From Gilvibacter sp. SZ-19 (GTDB lineage Bacteria; Bacteroidota; Bacteroidia; Flavobacteriales; Flavobacteriaceae): 64,000 nt of DNA. The stretch lies in contig NZ_CP019333.1 in NCBI RefSeq assembly GCF_002163875.1, forward strand, positions 2,052,864 to 2,116,863, given 5' to 3'. The position numbers were made by a program, and so were the translations under genes. Below, piece by piece: positions 27,930 to 34,774 of the stretch. The notes beneath the pieces are model-generated. The model was given only the letters and a program-made list of their open reading frames with translations, made no database searches and was not told where the DNA came from. The number at the start of each line of letters is the position of its first letter. Positions within the stretch are counted from its first letter, which is position 1.

Positions 27930-27958
27930 CAAAAATAAAAAAGTTCTACAACTTTCAA
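27930..27958 (-). promoter_or_regulatory. Promoter of the ECF sigma operon
   Basis: On the minus strand TTG (27958-27956), an 18-base spacer and TATTTTTG (27937-27930) match the Bacteroidota housekeeping promoter. The ATG follows 24 bases after the box. Confidence 0.7.
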
Positions 27959-27997
27959 GGGGTTGTTTTTCCTTTGGTCAAATATCAGCTTTATTAT

Positions 27998-28501
27998 TTA
28001 GGCGGATGCTTGCTCCAGACTTGTGGTTTGAACCTGAAAGGCTGAGAAACTAGTACTTTCGATCTTCTTTTTAAGTTGTTTATTTCTGTGTTCGAGGAAT
28101 CTTGTGAGGTGCTTTTTAAGCAGTAATCTATCTAACAATCGCCCCAAGAACCCATAGGGTACTTTATAAAGTAGTTCGTCTTTCATTATTACATTGTCCC
28201 CAACTTCTTGAAATTCGTGTTTGTGCACAAAATAGGTGAAATGTCCGCTTATCATGAGGTCTACAAAGCAATACGGGCGTTGCAGTTTCACAATTTTTGA
28301 GGTGTGATTTAACCACAATCCGAAGTGCTTCCCTTTCCAGCTCACGGTCTCATTCAAGCCAATAAGTCCAGAGGTGGTTCCTCCAATGGCACGCTCTTGG
28401 GTGTGGCTGGCAGTTTGCATATGAAAGTCGATATCTCGAGACAGATCGAATATGGTGTCTATATCGCCTTTAATTCTTGTGCTGAGTTCTATTCTGGTCA
28501 T
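27998..28501 (-). CDS. SRPBCC-fold (START/Bet v1-like) protein
   Basis: A 167-residue protein with the START/polyketide-cyclase look: an N-terminal strand and helix (STRIKGDIDTIFDLSRDIDFH), then alternating strands (LNETVSWKGKHFGLWLNH, YCFVDLMISGHFTYFVHKHEF) and a long basic C-terminal helix. It probably binds a hydrophobic ligand. It overlaps the upstream TIGR01777-type gene by 4 bases (ATGA) and ends the operon that begins at 30174. Confidence 0.75.
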   Translation of the reverse strand: MTRIELSTRIKGDIDTIFDLSRDIDFHMQTASHTQERAIGGTTSGLIGLNETVSWKGKHFGLWLNHTSKIVKLQRPYCFVDLMISGHFTYFVHKHEFQEVGDNVIMKDELLYKVPYGFLGRLLDRLLLKKHLTRFLEHRNKQLKKKIESTSFSAFQVQTTSLEQASA

Positions 28502-29418
28502 GTTAATAGGTCTTTTAGCGCCAATTCAGGGCTGGTGAATTTGTGTCGGAATCCGGCCTGAAGCAGCCGCTTGGGTTGTACATACCTGCTCTTTAGAAGC
28601 AGTTCGGTCTCTGTCTTGATCAAGGCTGCGCCTAGTTCTAATAATGGTTTGGGTAAGTTTATACCCAGAGGTACATTCAAAATAGCTCGGATCTTCTCCA
28701 TAAAATGTCGGTTGCGAATGGGTAGGGGTGCCGCCAGGTTGAATACACCTTCTTGGTCTGGGTGGGTGATTATAAATGCTACGGCTCTGGCAAAATCCTC
28801 CTCGTGCAGCCAACTGATCTGCTGGTTTCCATTGCCTTGCTGACCGCCAAGACCGAGTTTACTTATGGCCTTGATAGGTTGTAAGGCTCCACCTTTTCTG
28901 CCCAAGACAATTGCTATCCGAATAGCGACTTGGCGCACATCTTTGATATAGAAATCGAAGAAGGTCTTTTCCCAGCGTTTTGCCACTTCTTCGGAGAAGC
29001 TGTTGCCTAAACGGCCATTGTTTTCGTCCATGGGAGTTGATTCCGAATGTTCGTAAATGGTGCCGGTAGAGGCGTTGATCCAAAGTTCTGGCGGGGTTTT
29101 ACAATGGTGCATTGCTACACCTAGAGCCCGTGTGCTGGCAACTCGAGATGCTATGATCGCCTTTTTGTTCTTTGGAGTATAACGACAGTCTACCGACTTT
29201 CCAGACAAATTGATGAGTACCTCACTAGACTCCAAAGCAGCTATCCAAGGACCTTGTGATTCGCCGTCCCAAAGCAAATAGCTTATGTTTTCTGTATTGG
29301 GCCGATAATTCCGACTCAACACGTAAATATGCTTTACGCGAGTCTTGAAATATTCAACGAGCACTTGCCCTAAAAAGCCAGTGCCTCCGGCTATGGTAAT
29401 GGTTTTATTTTTGAGCAT
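28498..29418 (-). CDS. TIGR01777-family NAD(P)-dependent epimerase/oxidoreductase-like protein
   Basis: An atypical SDR of 306 residues. The Rossmann motif ITIAGGTGFLGQVLVEYF is at the N-terminus. INLSGKSVDCRYTPKNKK and ASTGTIYEHSE are hallmarks of the TIGR01777 (YfcH/SDR39U1) family. SWLHEEDFARAVAFI and FNLAAP follow. In this family the active-site Tyr is in the STGTIY stretch. Substrate is unknown. It overlaps the small membrane protein gene upstream by 14 bases and the SRPBCC gene downstream by 4. Confidence 0.85.
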   Translation of the reverse strand: MLKNKTITIAGGTGFLGQVLVEYFKTRVKHIYVLSRNYRPNTENISYLLWDGESQGPWIAALESSEVLINLSGKSVDCRYTPKNKKAIIASRVASTRALGVAMHHCKTPPELWINASTGTIYEHSESTPMDENNGRLGNSFSEEVAKRWEKTFFDFYIKDVRQVAIRIAIVLGRKGGALQPIKAISKLGLGGQQGNGNQQISWLHEEDFARAVAFIITHPDQEGVFNLAAPLPIRNRHFMEKIRAILNVPLGINLPKPLLELGAALIKTETELLLKSRYVQPKRLLQAGFRHKFTSPELALKDLLT

Positions 29419-29746
29419 CGTTGTATTTTTTTTCGATTTGATAAATGATTACCGAGAAGTAAAGCGCTAATATCACTGAACCAAATACCATCATCTGATA
29501 TAGGAATTCATTTCCTGTTATGACTGCACTCAGCACCAAGGGAACAGTAATGGCCGTATAGATATAGAGTTGTATCCTTTGACCGTTTGTGTGGTCTTTT
29601 CTTGTAATCAAATAACCGAGCATACAACTCAATTGAAATGCTGCTAGCAAGAGGTGGAGAATAACACCAGGAAACAGATACAAAAAGTATCCAATTATAG
29701 TTAAGAGTATAAGTGTATTGTTAATGGGAAATATTAGGCTTCTCAT
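29405..29746 (-). CDS. Small four-helix membrane protein, unrecognised
   Basis: I do not recognise this 113-residue protein. It consists almost wholly of four hydrophobic segments (about 6-24, 27-46, 56-75, 80-103), joined by short loops including ITRKDHTNGQR, and ends in a charged tail (YQIEKKYNDAQK). Its ATG overlaps the previous stop by 4 bases and its end overlaps the next gene by 14. Tight coupling implies that it works with the neighbouring membrane protein and the two soluble proteins. Confidence 0.75.
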   Translation of the reverse strand: MRSLIFPINNTLILLTIIGYFLYLFPGVILHLLLAAFQLSCMLGYLITRKDHTNGQRIQLYIYTAITVPLVLSAVITGNEFLYQMMVFGSVILALYFSVIIYQIEKKYNDAQK

Positions 29747-30174
29747 AATAATTGAATTAAATGGTAGCTAATTAGTGCTATATAGCCCAGGGCAAATAAT
29801 ACGAAAAGGCCATTCATGCCATAGCTACCTATTCTGAATAGTCTCGTTTGTGGAATGTTATACATCGGATAGTAAGCAATTTGGGTAATGATTTTGCCAA
29901 TCCAATACGATCCAATGATCAATGATATCCCTAGACTTAATAAAGAAGGGGTGAGCAAAGATTCTATCAATAGAATTGTCAATAGTCCAAAAGAGAAATT
30001 AAGCCCTTGGATATAGTGACCATAGGTTTTTGCAATTTCTTGATTCAAGGGTTTGAGTTGTTTGATATCATTATACCAATCAAAAACCTTGTGTCTGATG
30101 TATGGATAGACCAAGGCTGTAAAGATTTGTCCAATTCCAGCCGCAATTAAAATGTAGTATAAGGTAGTTTTCAT
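29743..30174 (-). CDS. Small four-helix membrane protein, unrecognised; first gene of the GbsR-linked operon
   Basis: This 143-residue protein has four hydrophobic segments (about 4-25, 55-76, 79-98, 120-142). A polar stretch after the first, YIRHKVFDWYNDIKQLKPLNQEIAKTYGHY (key part only), holds many charged residues. Family not recognised. The ATG lies 17 bases downstream of an 18-base palindrome that also occurs in front of the upstream regulator gene. It starts a chain of four overlapping genes. Confidence 0.75.
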   Translation of the reverse strand: MKTTLYYILIAAGIGQIFTALVYPYIRHKVFDWYNDIKQLKPLNQEIAKTYGHYIQGLNFSFGLLTILLIESLLTPSLLSLGISLIIGSYWIGKIITQIAYYPMYNIPQTRLFRIGSYGMNGLFVLFALGYIALISYHLIQLL

Positions 30175-30190
30175 ATTTTTTGTTTTAAAC

Positions 30191-30208
30191 TTTCAATAAA
30201 TATTGAAA
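30191..30208. promoter_or_regulatory. Operator 1: palindrome before the four-gene operon
   Basis: TTTCAATA-AA-TATTGAAA is a perfect inverted repeat with a 2-base centre. The same arms, the same spacing and the same preceding TTTTAAAC occur before the adjacent GbsR-type regulator gene. It lies 16 bases upstream of the ATG at 30174 on the minus strand. Confidence 0.75.
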
Positions 30209-30225
30209 CATATATTAAAAAAAAT

Positions 30226-30729
30226 TTACTTAAAGAGTTTAATGATCGTCTTGGTCACCCAGTTTTGCTCAGTACTTACTATACGGCCTAAAAGGGCATT
30301 GGCGTTCTCGGTTAGTTCGTGCATGGCTTTGGTTTGTTTTATGAATTCTTCATTGGCTGGGCTACCGTTAGAATCAATACTGGATATCTCTTTGAGTACC
30401 TTGATAGTGGGTTCGATCTCACGGCGGCTGCGCTCTTTGGCAATTTGCCTAGCCAATTCGTTTACGTCTTTCTCACTAGCAAAGAACTCACGGCGTTCCC
30501 CGGGTTTGGTGACCTTGTAAACGATTCCCCAATCGATCAGCCCTCTGAGGTTCATACTGGCATTCCCACGAGAAATTTCCAGTTCTTCCATAATCTCTTC
30601 CATAGAGAGTGGCTCCGGAGCAATAAAGAGCAAGGCATGGATCTGAGCCATTGCCTTATTGATTCCCCAAAGCGTTCCTAAGGAACCCCAGGTACTGATA
30701 AATTTCTGCTTTGCTTCTTTAAATTCCAC
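30226..30729 (-). CDS. GbsR/MarR-type transcriptional regulator
   Basis: A 167-residue winged-helix protein. The DNA-binding part is about 35-95, with PLSMEEIMEELEISRGNASMNLRGLIDWGIVYKV (shown only to locate it) and the wing KPGERREFFAS. A C-terminal helical part gives dimerisation. WGSLGTLWGINKAMAQIHALLFI is typical of the GbsR group. The start codon is GTG at 30729, only 4 bases past a perfect promoter box. It probably represses itself and the downstream operon through two identical-arm palindromes. Confidence 0.85.
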   Translation of the reverse strand: MEFKEAKQKFISTWGSLGTLWGINKAMAQIHALLFIAPEPLSMEEIMEELEISRGNASMNLRGLIDWGIVYKVTKPGERREFFASEKDVNELARQIAKERSRREIEPTIKVLKEISSIDSNGSPANEEFIKQTKAMHELTENANALLGRIVSTEQNWVTKTIIKLFK

Positions 30730-30733
30730 AGTC

Positions 30734-30763
30734 CAAAGATATAAAAATATTTTAAACTTTCAA
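30734..30763 (-). promoter_or_regulatory. Promoter of the GbsR-type regulator gene
   Basis: On the minus strand TTG (30763-30761), 19 bases, TATCTTTG (30741-30734) is a perfect Bacteroidota promoter. The TTG element is part of the operator palindrome. Transcription would begin at or within a base or two of the GTG start codon. Confidence 0.75.
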
Positions 30764-30775
30764 TAATTATTGAAA
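30758..30775. promoter_or_regulatory. Operator 2: palindrome over the -33 element of the regulator promoter
   Basis: TTTCAATA-AT-TATTGAAA has the same arms and spacing as operator 1 (30191-30208). Binding here would cover the -33 TTG and block RNA polymerase, which points to negative autoregulation. Confidence 0.75.
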
Positions 30776-30819
30776 ATTAATGTATTTCTAGAAGCACTGC
30801 GGATTCCTATTAGGTGCTT

Positions 30820-32844
30820 TTAAAGTAAACCGGCGCGCTCCAACAGCGCTTTAGGATCTGGTTTCTTGCCGCGGAATTTTACATAGAGTTCCATCGGGTC
30901 TTGAGTGCCACCTTGAGACAGTACAAAGTCCTTGAACTTATCGGCAACGGTTCTGCTAAAGATACCCTCCGACTTAAAGTAACTGAACGCATCAGCGTCC
31001 AATACCTCGGCCCACTTATAGCTGTAATAACCCGCAGAATATCCGCCTTGAAAAATATGGCTGAAAGATGTACTCATACAGGTCTCAGGCGTAGCCGGAT
31101 ACAGTTTTGTAGGAGCAAAAGCGGCTTCTTCAAAAGACTTCACATCTTTTACACTGCTTGGATCTGCTCCATGCCAGGCCATATCTAACATACCAAAGCT
31201 CAGTTGACGCAAGGTTTGCATACCCTCGTTAAAGGTGGCGCTGGCCTTGATCTTTTTAATGAGCTCCATAGGAATATCTGCTCCAGTTTGGTAATGCTTG
31301 GCAAAGAGCGACAAAGCTTCTTGCTCGTAGCACCAGTTTTCCATAAGCTGGCTGGGTAGCTCCACAAAGTCCCATAAAACACTAGTTCCGGACAAACTGC
31401 TGTAGGTGGTGTTGGCCAACATGCCGTGCAGGGCGTGTCCAAATTCGTGGAATAGGGTAGTCACCTCATTGAAAGTCAAAAGTGAAGGCTTGTCTGCTGT
31501 TGAAGGCGTAAAGTTGCACACTATAGACACATGTGGTCTTTCGTTCTTGCCGTTCACGGTTTGCTGCGGACGGTAACTGGTCATCCAAGCACCGCCTCGC
31601 TTACCGGGTCTCGGGTGGAAATCCGCATAGAACAAAGAGATATAATTCCCTTTGCTGTCCGTGACCTTATAGGTTTTTACATCTTTATGATAGACCGGTA
31701 CATCATCGATAGGCTCAAAATTCAGATCGAACAAACGAGAAGCCACCTCAAAAGAACCGGCAATAACCTTGTCTAATTCAAAGTAGGGCTTGAGTTCTTC
31801 CTCGTCAAAGTCAAAGAGTTTTTTCTTGAGCTTTTCGCCGTAATAAGCACCGTCCCATTTTTGTAACTGATCTATACCGTCCAGTTCTTTAGCAAACTGC
31901 TCCAAACGATCGTATTCTGCTTGTGCTGCAGGTTTGGCCTTGTCTTTTAATTCCTCTAAAAAGGCTGTGACCGCTTCTGGGGTTTTGGCCATGCGGTCTT
32001 CTAACACAAAGTGGGCATGAGTGTCATAGCCCAACAATTGTGCTCGCTTATGACGCAGATTAGCTATGTCTAATACCAATTGCTGGTTGTCGTTCTCATT
32101 GCCTTTAAAAGCCTTGGCACCAAAGGCCAAGGATAATTCTTTGCGCAGCTCCCTATTGTCTGCATAGGTCATAAACGGAATATAACTGGGGTACTGTAGG
32201 GTGATCACCCAGCCTTCCTTGCCGCGAGAATTAGCCTCCGCAGCAGCCATGGCCTTAGCTGTTTCTGGCAAACCGCTCAAGTCAGATTCCTCAGTGAGGT
32301 GCAACTCATAAGCGTTCGTCTCTGCCAAAACGTGCTCTCCAAACTTTAAGGTCTTTTGAGCGAGTTCGGCATCTATTTTTCTGAGTTCCTGCTGATCGGC
32401 TTCGTTGAGGTTAGCTCCATTTCTGGCAAAGCCCTGATATTGACGCTCCAAAAGCATGGCATCCTCCGCAGTCAATTCCAACTGCGCTTTATTGTCGTAA
32501 ACTGCTTTTACTCGTGTAAACAAAGCTTTGTTCAGCAGCAGGTCGTTCTTAAAGGCTGATAAGAGTGGAGAGATCTCTTGAGCGATCTTTTGGATCTCTT
32601 CATTGGTTTCTGCACTGTTCAGATTGAAGAAAATAGAACTCACTTTGCCCAATTGCTGACCGGTACGCTCCAGAGCTACCACGGTATTTAAAAAGGTGGG
32701 AGTCTCCGTTTGGTCGGTAATGGCCTTAACCTCCTGATGCGTTTCGGCAATCAAGGTTTTAATGGCTGGGCTAAAATGTTCGGGTTTTATTTTATCAAAA
32801 GGAGCAGCGTCAAAAGGCTGCAACAATGGATTTGCTGTACTCAT
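30820..32844 (-). CDS. M3 family metallopeptidase (oligopeptidase/dipeptidyl carboxypeptidase type)
   Basis: A zinc peptidase of 674 residues. The HExxH motif is in TLFHEFGHALHGML, with the downstream Glu in WDFVELPSQLMENWCYE. N-terminal NPLLQPFDAAPFDKIKPEHF and C-terminal GGYSAGYYSYKWAEVLDAD are typical of the Dcp/OpdA group. There is no signal peptide, so it probably degrades peptides in the cytoplasm. It starts 3 bases after the purE stop, so it is transcribed with purK and purE. Confidence 0.92.
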   Translation of the reverse strand: MSTANPLLQPFDAAPFDKIKPEHFSPAIKTLIAETHQEVKAITDQTETPTFLNTVVALERTGQQLGKVSSIFFNLNSAETNEEIQKIAQEISPLLSAFKNDLLLNKALFTRVKAVYDNKAQLELTAEDAMLLERQYQGFARNGANLNEADQQELRKIDAELAQKTLKFGEHVLAETNAYELHLTEESDLSGLPETAKAMAAAEANSRGKEGWVITLQYPSYIPFMTYADNRELRKELSLAFGAKAFKGNENDNQQLVLDIANLRHKRAQLLGYDTHAHFVLEDRMAKTPEAVTAFLEELKDKAKPAAQAEYDRLEQFAKELDGIDQLQKWDGAYYGEKLKKKLFDFDEEELKPYFELDKVIAGSFEVASRLFDLNFEPIDDVPVYHKDVKTYKVTDSKGNYISLFYADFHPRPGKRGGAWMTSYRPQQTVNGKNERPHVSIVCNFTPSTADKPSLLTFNEVTTLFHEFGHALHGMLANTTYSSLSGTSVLWDFVELPSQLMENWCYEQEALSLFAKHYQTGADIPMELIKKIKASATFNEGMQTLRQLSFGMLDMAWHGADPSSVKDVKSFEEAAFAPTKLYPATPETCMSTSFSHIFQGGYSAGYYSYKWAEVLDADAFSYFKSEGIFSRTVADKFKDFVLSQGGTQDPMELYVKFRGKKPDPKALLERAGLL

Positions 32845-32847
32845 GGA

Positions 32848-33336
32848 TTATTTTTCCTTCAAAGATTTGGCACCTTCTTCTACTTTGATCTTTAGACCTT
32901 CTTTATAGGCAATGATCTTATCCAACACACATTTGTCATGAGCTCCGATGATCTGGGCTGCAAGGATCCCTGCATTTTTGGCACCGTCTAAGGCTACAGT
33001 AGCAACAGGTACGCCGCCGGGCATTTGCAAGATGGATAGCACCGAATCCCAACCGTCAATAGAGTTTCTTGATTTTACAGGTACGCCAATAACTGGTAGT
33101 GGTGATAGGGAAGCGATCATCCCTGGTAAGTGCGCTGCACCTCCAGCTCCGGCAATGATCACTGAAAAGCCGCGCTCGTGCGCATGTTTTCCGTAGTCAA
33201 AAAGTTTGTCTGGTGTTCTGTGTGCGGATACTATGTCCACTTCAACTTGAATGTCAAATCCAGCCAAAATATCAATGGCTTCTTGCATTACCGGCAGGTC
33301 ACTGGTGCTGCCCATTATGATTCCTACTTTACTCAT
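32848..33336 (-). CDS. purE: N5-carboxyaminoimidazole ribonucleotide mutase
   Basis: Class I PurE moves the carboxyl of N5-CAIR to C4 in de novo purine synthesis. GIIMGSTSDLPVM is the N-terminal phosphate-binding motif. SAHRTPDKL carries the catalytic His, and AGAGGAAHLPGMIA and PVIGVPVKS follow. Length 162 is normal. It overlaps the purK gene by 8 bases. Confidence 0.95.
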   Translation of the reverse strand: MSKVGIIMGSTSDLPVMQEAIDILAGFDIQVEVDIVSAHRTPDKLFDYGKHAHERGFSVIIAGAGGAAHLPGMIASLSPLPVIGVPVKSRNSIDGWDSVLSILQMPGGVPVATVALDGAKNAGILAAQIIGAHDKCVLDKIIAYKEGLKIKVEEGAKSLKEK

Positions 33337-34492
33337 GACTGCTTATTACGCGTATTTTTTCTTTTACTTCTTGAGCGATGCGTCTGGCCTCGGCCAGATT
33401 CTCGTTGGTGATGGTCACATGGCCCATCTTTCTAAAAGGGCGGGTCATCTTTTTGCCATAAATATGAGGGGTTACCCCAGGCAATGCCATAATCTCCGCA
33501 ATATTTTCATAGCGTACCTGGCCGGTATGCCCTTCGGCTCCTACCAAGTTAACCATAATTCCGCCAACCTTGCTGTCTGTATTCCCTAATGGCAAACCGA
33601 GCACGGCGCGCAGGTGTTGTTCGAATTGATTGGTAAAGCTCGCCTCTATACTGTAGTGACCACTATTGTGTGGGCGAGGCGCCACTTCGTTGACCAAGAT
33701 CTGATCGTCCTCTGTTTGGAAGAGTTCTACGGCCAAAAGTCCAACATGACCAAAGGCTGCGGATGCTTTTAGAGCGACTTCACGCGCCTTCTTTGCAACG
33801 GCGTCGTCAATACGAGCCGGGCAGATCACATACTCTACCTGATTGGCCTCCGGATGGAATTCCATCTCCACCACAGGGTAGCTCACAGCTTCGCCATTGG
33901 CAGAACGCGCTACGATCACAGCGAGTTCATTTTTGAAAGGAACCATCTTTTCTGCAATACAAGGTACATTGGCCAAAGCGTCCAGATCACTCAATTCACG
34001 AACTATCTTGACTCCCATACCGTCATAACCGCCCACACAGCTTTTCCAAACAAATGGAAGCTCCCAATTGTTGGCAGCTACCCAGCTTTTGGCCTCCTCA
34101 GTAGATTCAAAACGTTTATAGGGCGCTGTTGGAATTTCATGTGCAGCATAAAAGTCTTTTTGTACGCCTTTGTTTTGAATATTTCTTAGCGTTGCGGCCT
34201 GCGGATAGGTTTTAACACCTTCTGATTCTAGCTTTTCCAGAGCGTCCAGATTCACACCTTCTATCTCAATGGTGAGCACGTCCACATCTTTTCCGAAGTT
34301 GTAAACCGTATCAAAATCCATCAGATCGCCTTGAACAAAAGTGTCACAAGAAATGCGGCAAGGCGCCTCAGCGCTAGGGTCCAATACTTTTGTTTTAATG
34401 TCGAATTTGCGGGTGTCATACAGGAGCATTTTACCCAGTTGTCCTCCGCCTAGAATACCTAAAGTGAAGTTTGTAGAGAAATAATCGGTCAT
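33329..34492 (-). CDS. purK: N5-carboxyaminoimidazole ribonucleotide synthase
   Basis: PurK uses ATP and bicarbonate to make N5-CAIR for PurE. It is an ATP-grasp enzyme of 387 residues: GILGGGQLGKML at the N-terminus, FVWKSCVGGYDGMGVKIV as the ATP-binding loop, and NEVAPRPHNSGHYSIEA near the metal site. GLPLGNT and HIYGKKMTRPFRKMGHVT are typical of the C-terminal domain. It leads a purK-purE-peptidase operon and is divergent from the HPRT-Adk gene. Confidence 0.95.
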   Translation of the reverse strand: MTDYFSTNFTLGILGGGQLGKMLLYDTRKFDIKTKVLDPSAEAPCRISCDTFVQGDLMDFDTVYNFGKDVDVLTIEIEGVNLDALEKLESEGVKTYPQAATLRNIQNKGVQKDFYAAHEIPTAPYKRFESTEEAKSWVAANNWELPFVWKSCVGGYDGMGVKIVRELSDLDALANVPCIAEKMVPFKNELAVIVARSANGEAVSYPVVEMEFHPEANQVEYVICPARIDDAVAKKAREVALKASAAFGHVGLLAVELFQTEDDQILVNEVAPRPHNSGHYSIEASFTNQFEQHLRAVLGLPLGNTDSKVGGIMVNLVGAEGHTGQVRYENIAEIMALPGVTPHIYGKKMTRPFRKMGHVTITNENLAEARRIAQEVKEKIRVISSHE

Positions 34493-34511
34493 TACTATAC
34501 CAAATAAGACA

Positions 34512-34519
34512 CAAAAATA
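34512..34519 (-). promoter_or_regulatory. -7 box of purK
   Basis: TATTTTTG on the minus strand, 19 bases before the purK ATG. No TTG is found at the ideal upstream distance. Confidence 0.45.
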
Positions 34520-34580
34520 AGGCTTTTGATTCTAACCCTTATACCGCGGTAAAAAATTTATTACGACCCCAAATTGCTTC

Positions 34581-34655
34581 AAAAACAGCTCGTAACCACA
34601 GTTTTCAATTGAAACGTAGCGCTGCTATGTTCCAATTTCCAAACTGGCTGTTTTT
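34581..34655. repeat. Long imperfect hairpin between purK and the HPRT-Adk gene
   Basis: AAAAACAGC (34581-34589) pairs with GCTGTTTTT (34647-34655). Inside, CAGTTT pairs with AAACTG (34599-34604 with 34641-34646). The inner arms, AATTG and AACGTAGC, pair with CAATT and GCTATGTT around the loop GCT (34621-34623). The element lies between the two predicted promoters and outside both transcripts, so it is either a DNA-level structure, a repeat unit or a separate small RNA. The rest of 34493-34774 holds only the two promoter boxes. Confidence 0.6.
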
Positions 34656-34739
34656 AGTGCACTTTGAGCTCTCACTACAAAGTTTTACAGCTATATAAGG
34701 GTTTTGCTTGGTGTTCTTACGTATAATGCGCTAAAAGCG

Positions 34740-34747
34740 TATCTTTG
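34740..34747 (+). promoter_or_regulatory. -7 box of the HPRT-Adk gene
   Basis: TATCTTTG is an exact TAnnTTTG. TTA (34717-34719) lies 20 bases upstream as a weak -33 element. The TTG start codon is 27 bases downstream. Confidence 0.55.
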
Positions 34748-34774
34748 CCCCGAATTTAAAAGGCCTCAAGCGAT

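Noticed and set aside
34603-34614. TTTCAATTGAAA as a possible third operator of the GbsR-type regulator
   Set aside because: The arms are similar but the centre lacks the spacer (TA-NN-TA) found in the two real sites, and it belongs to the long hairpin.
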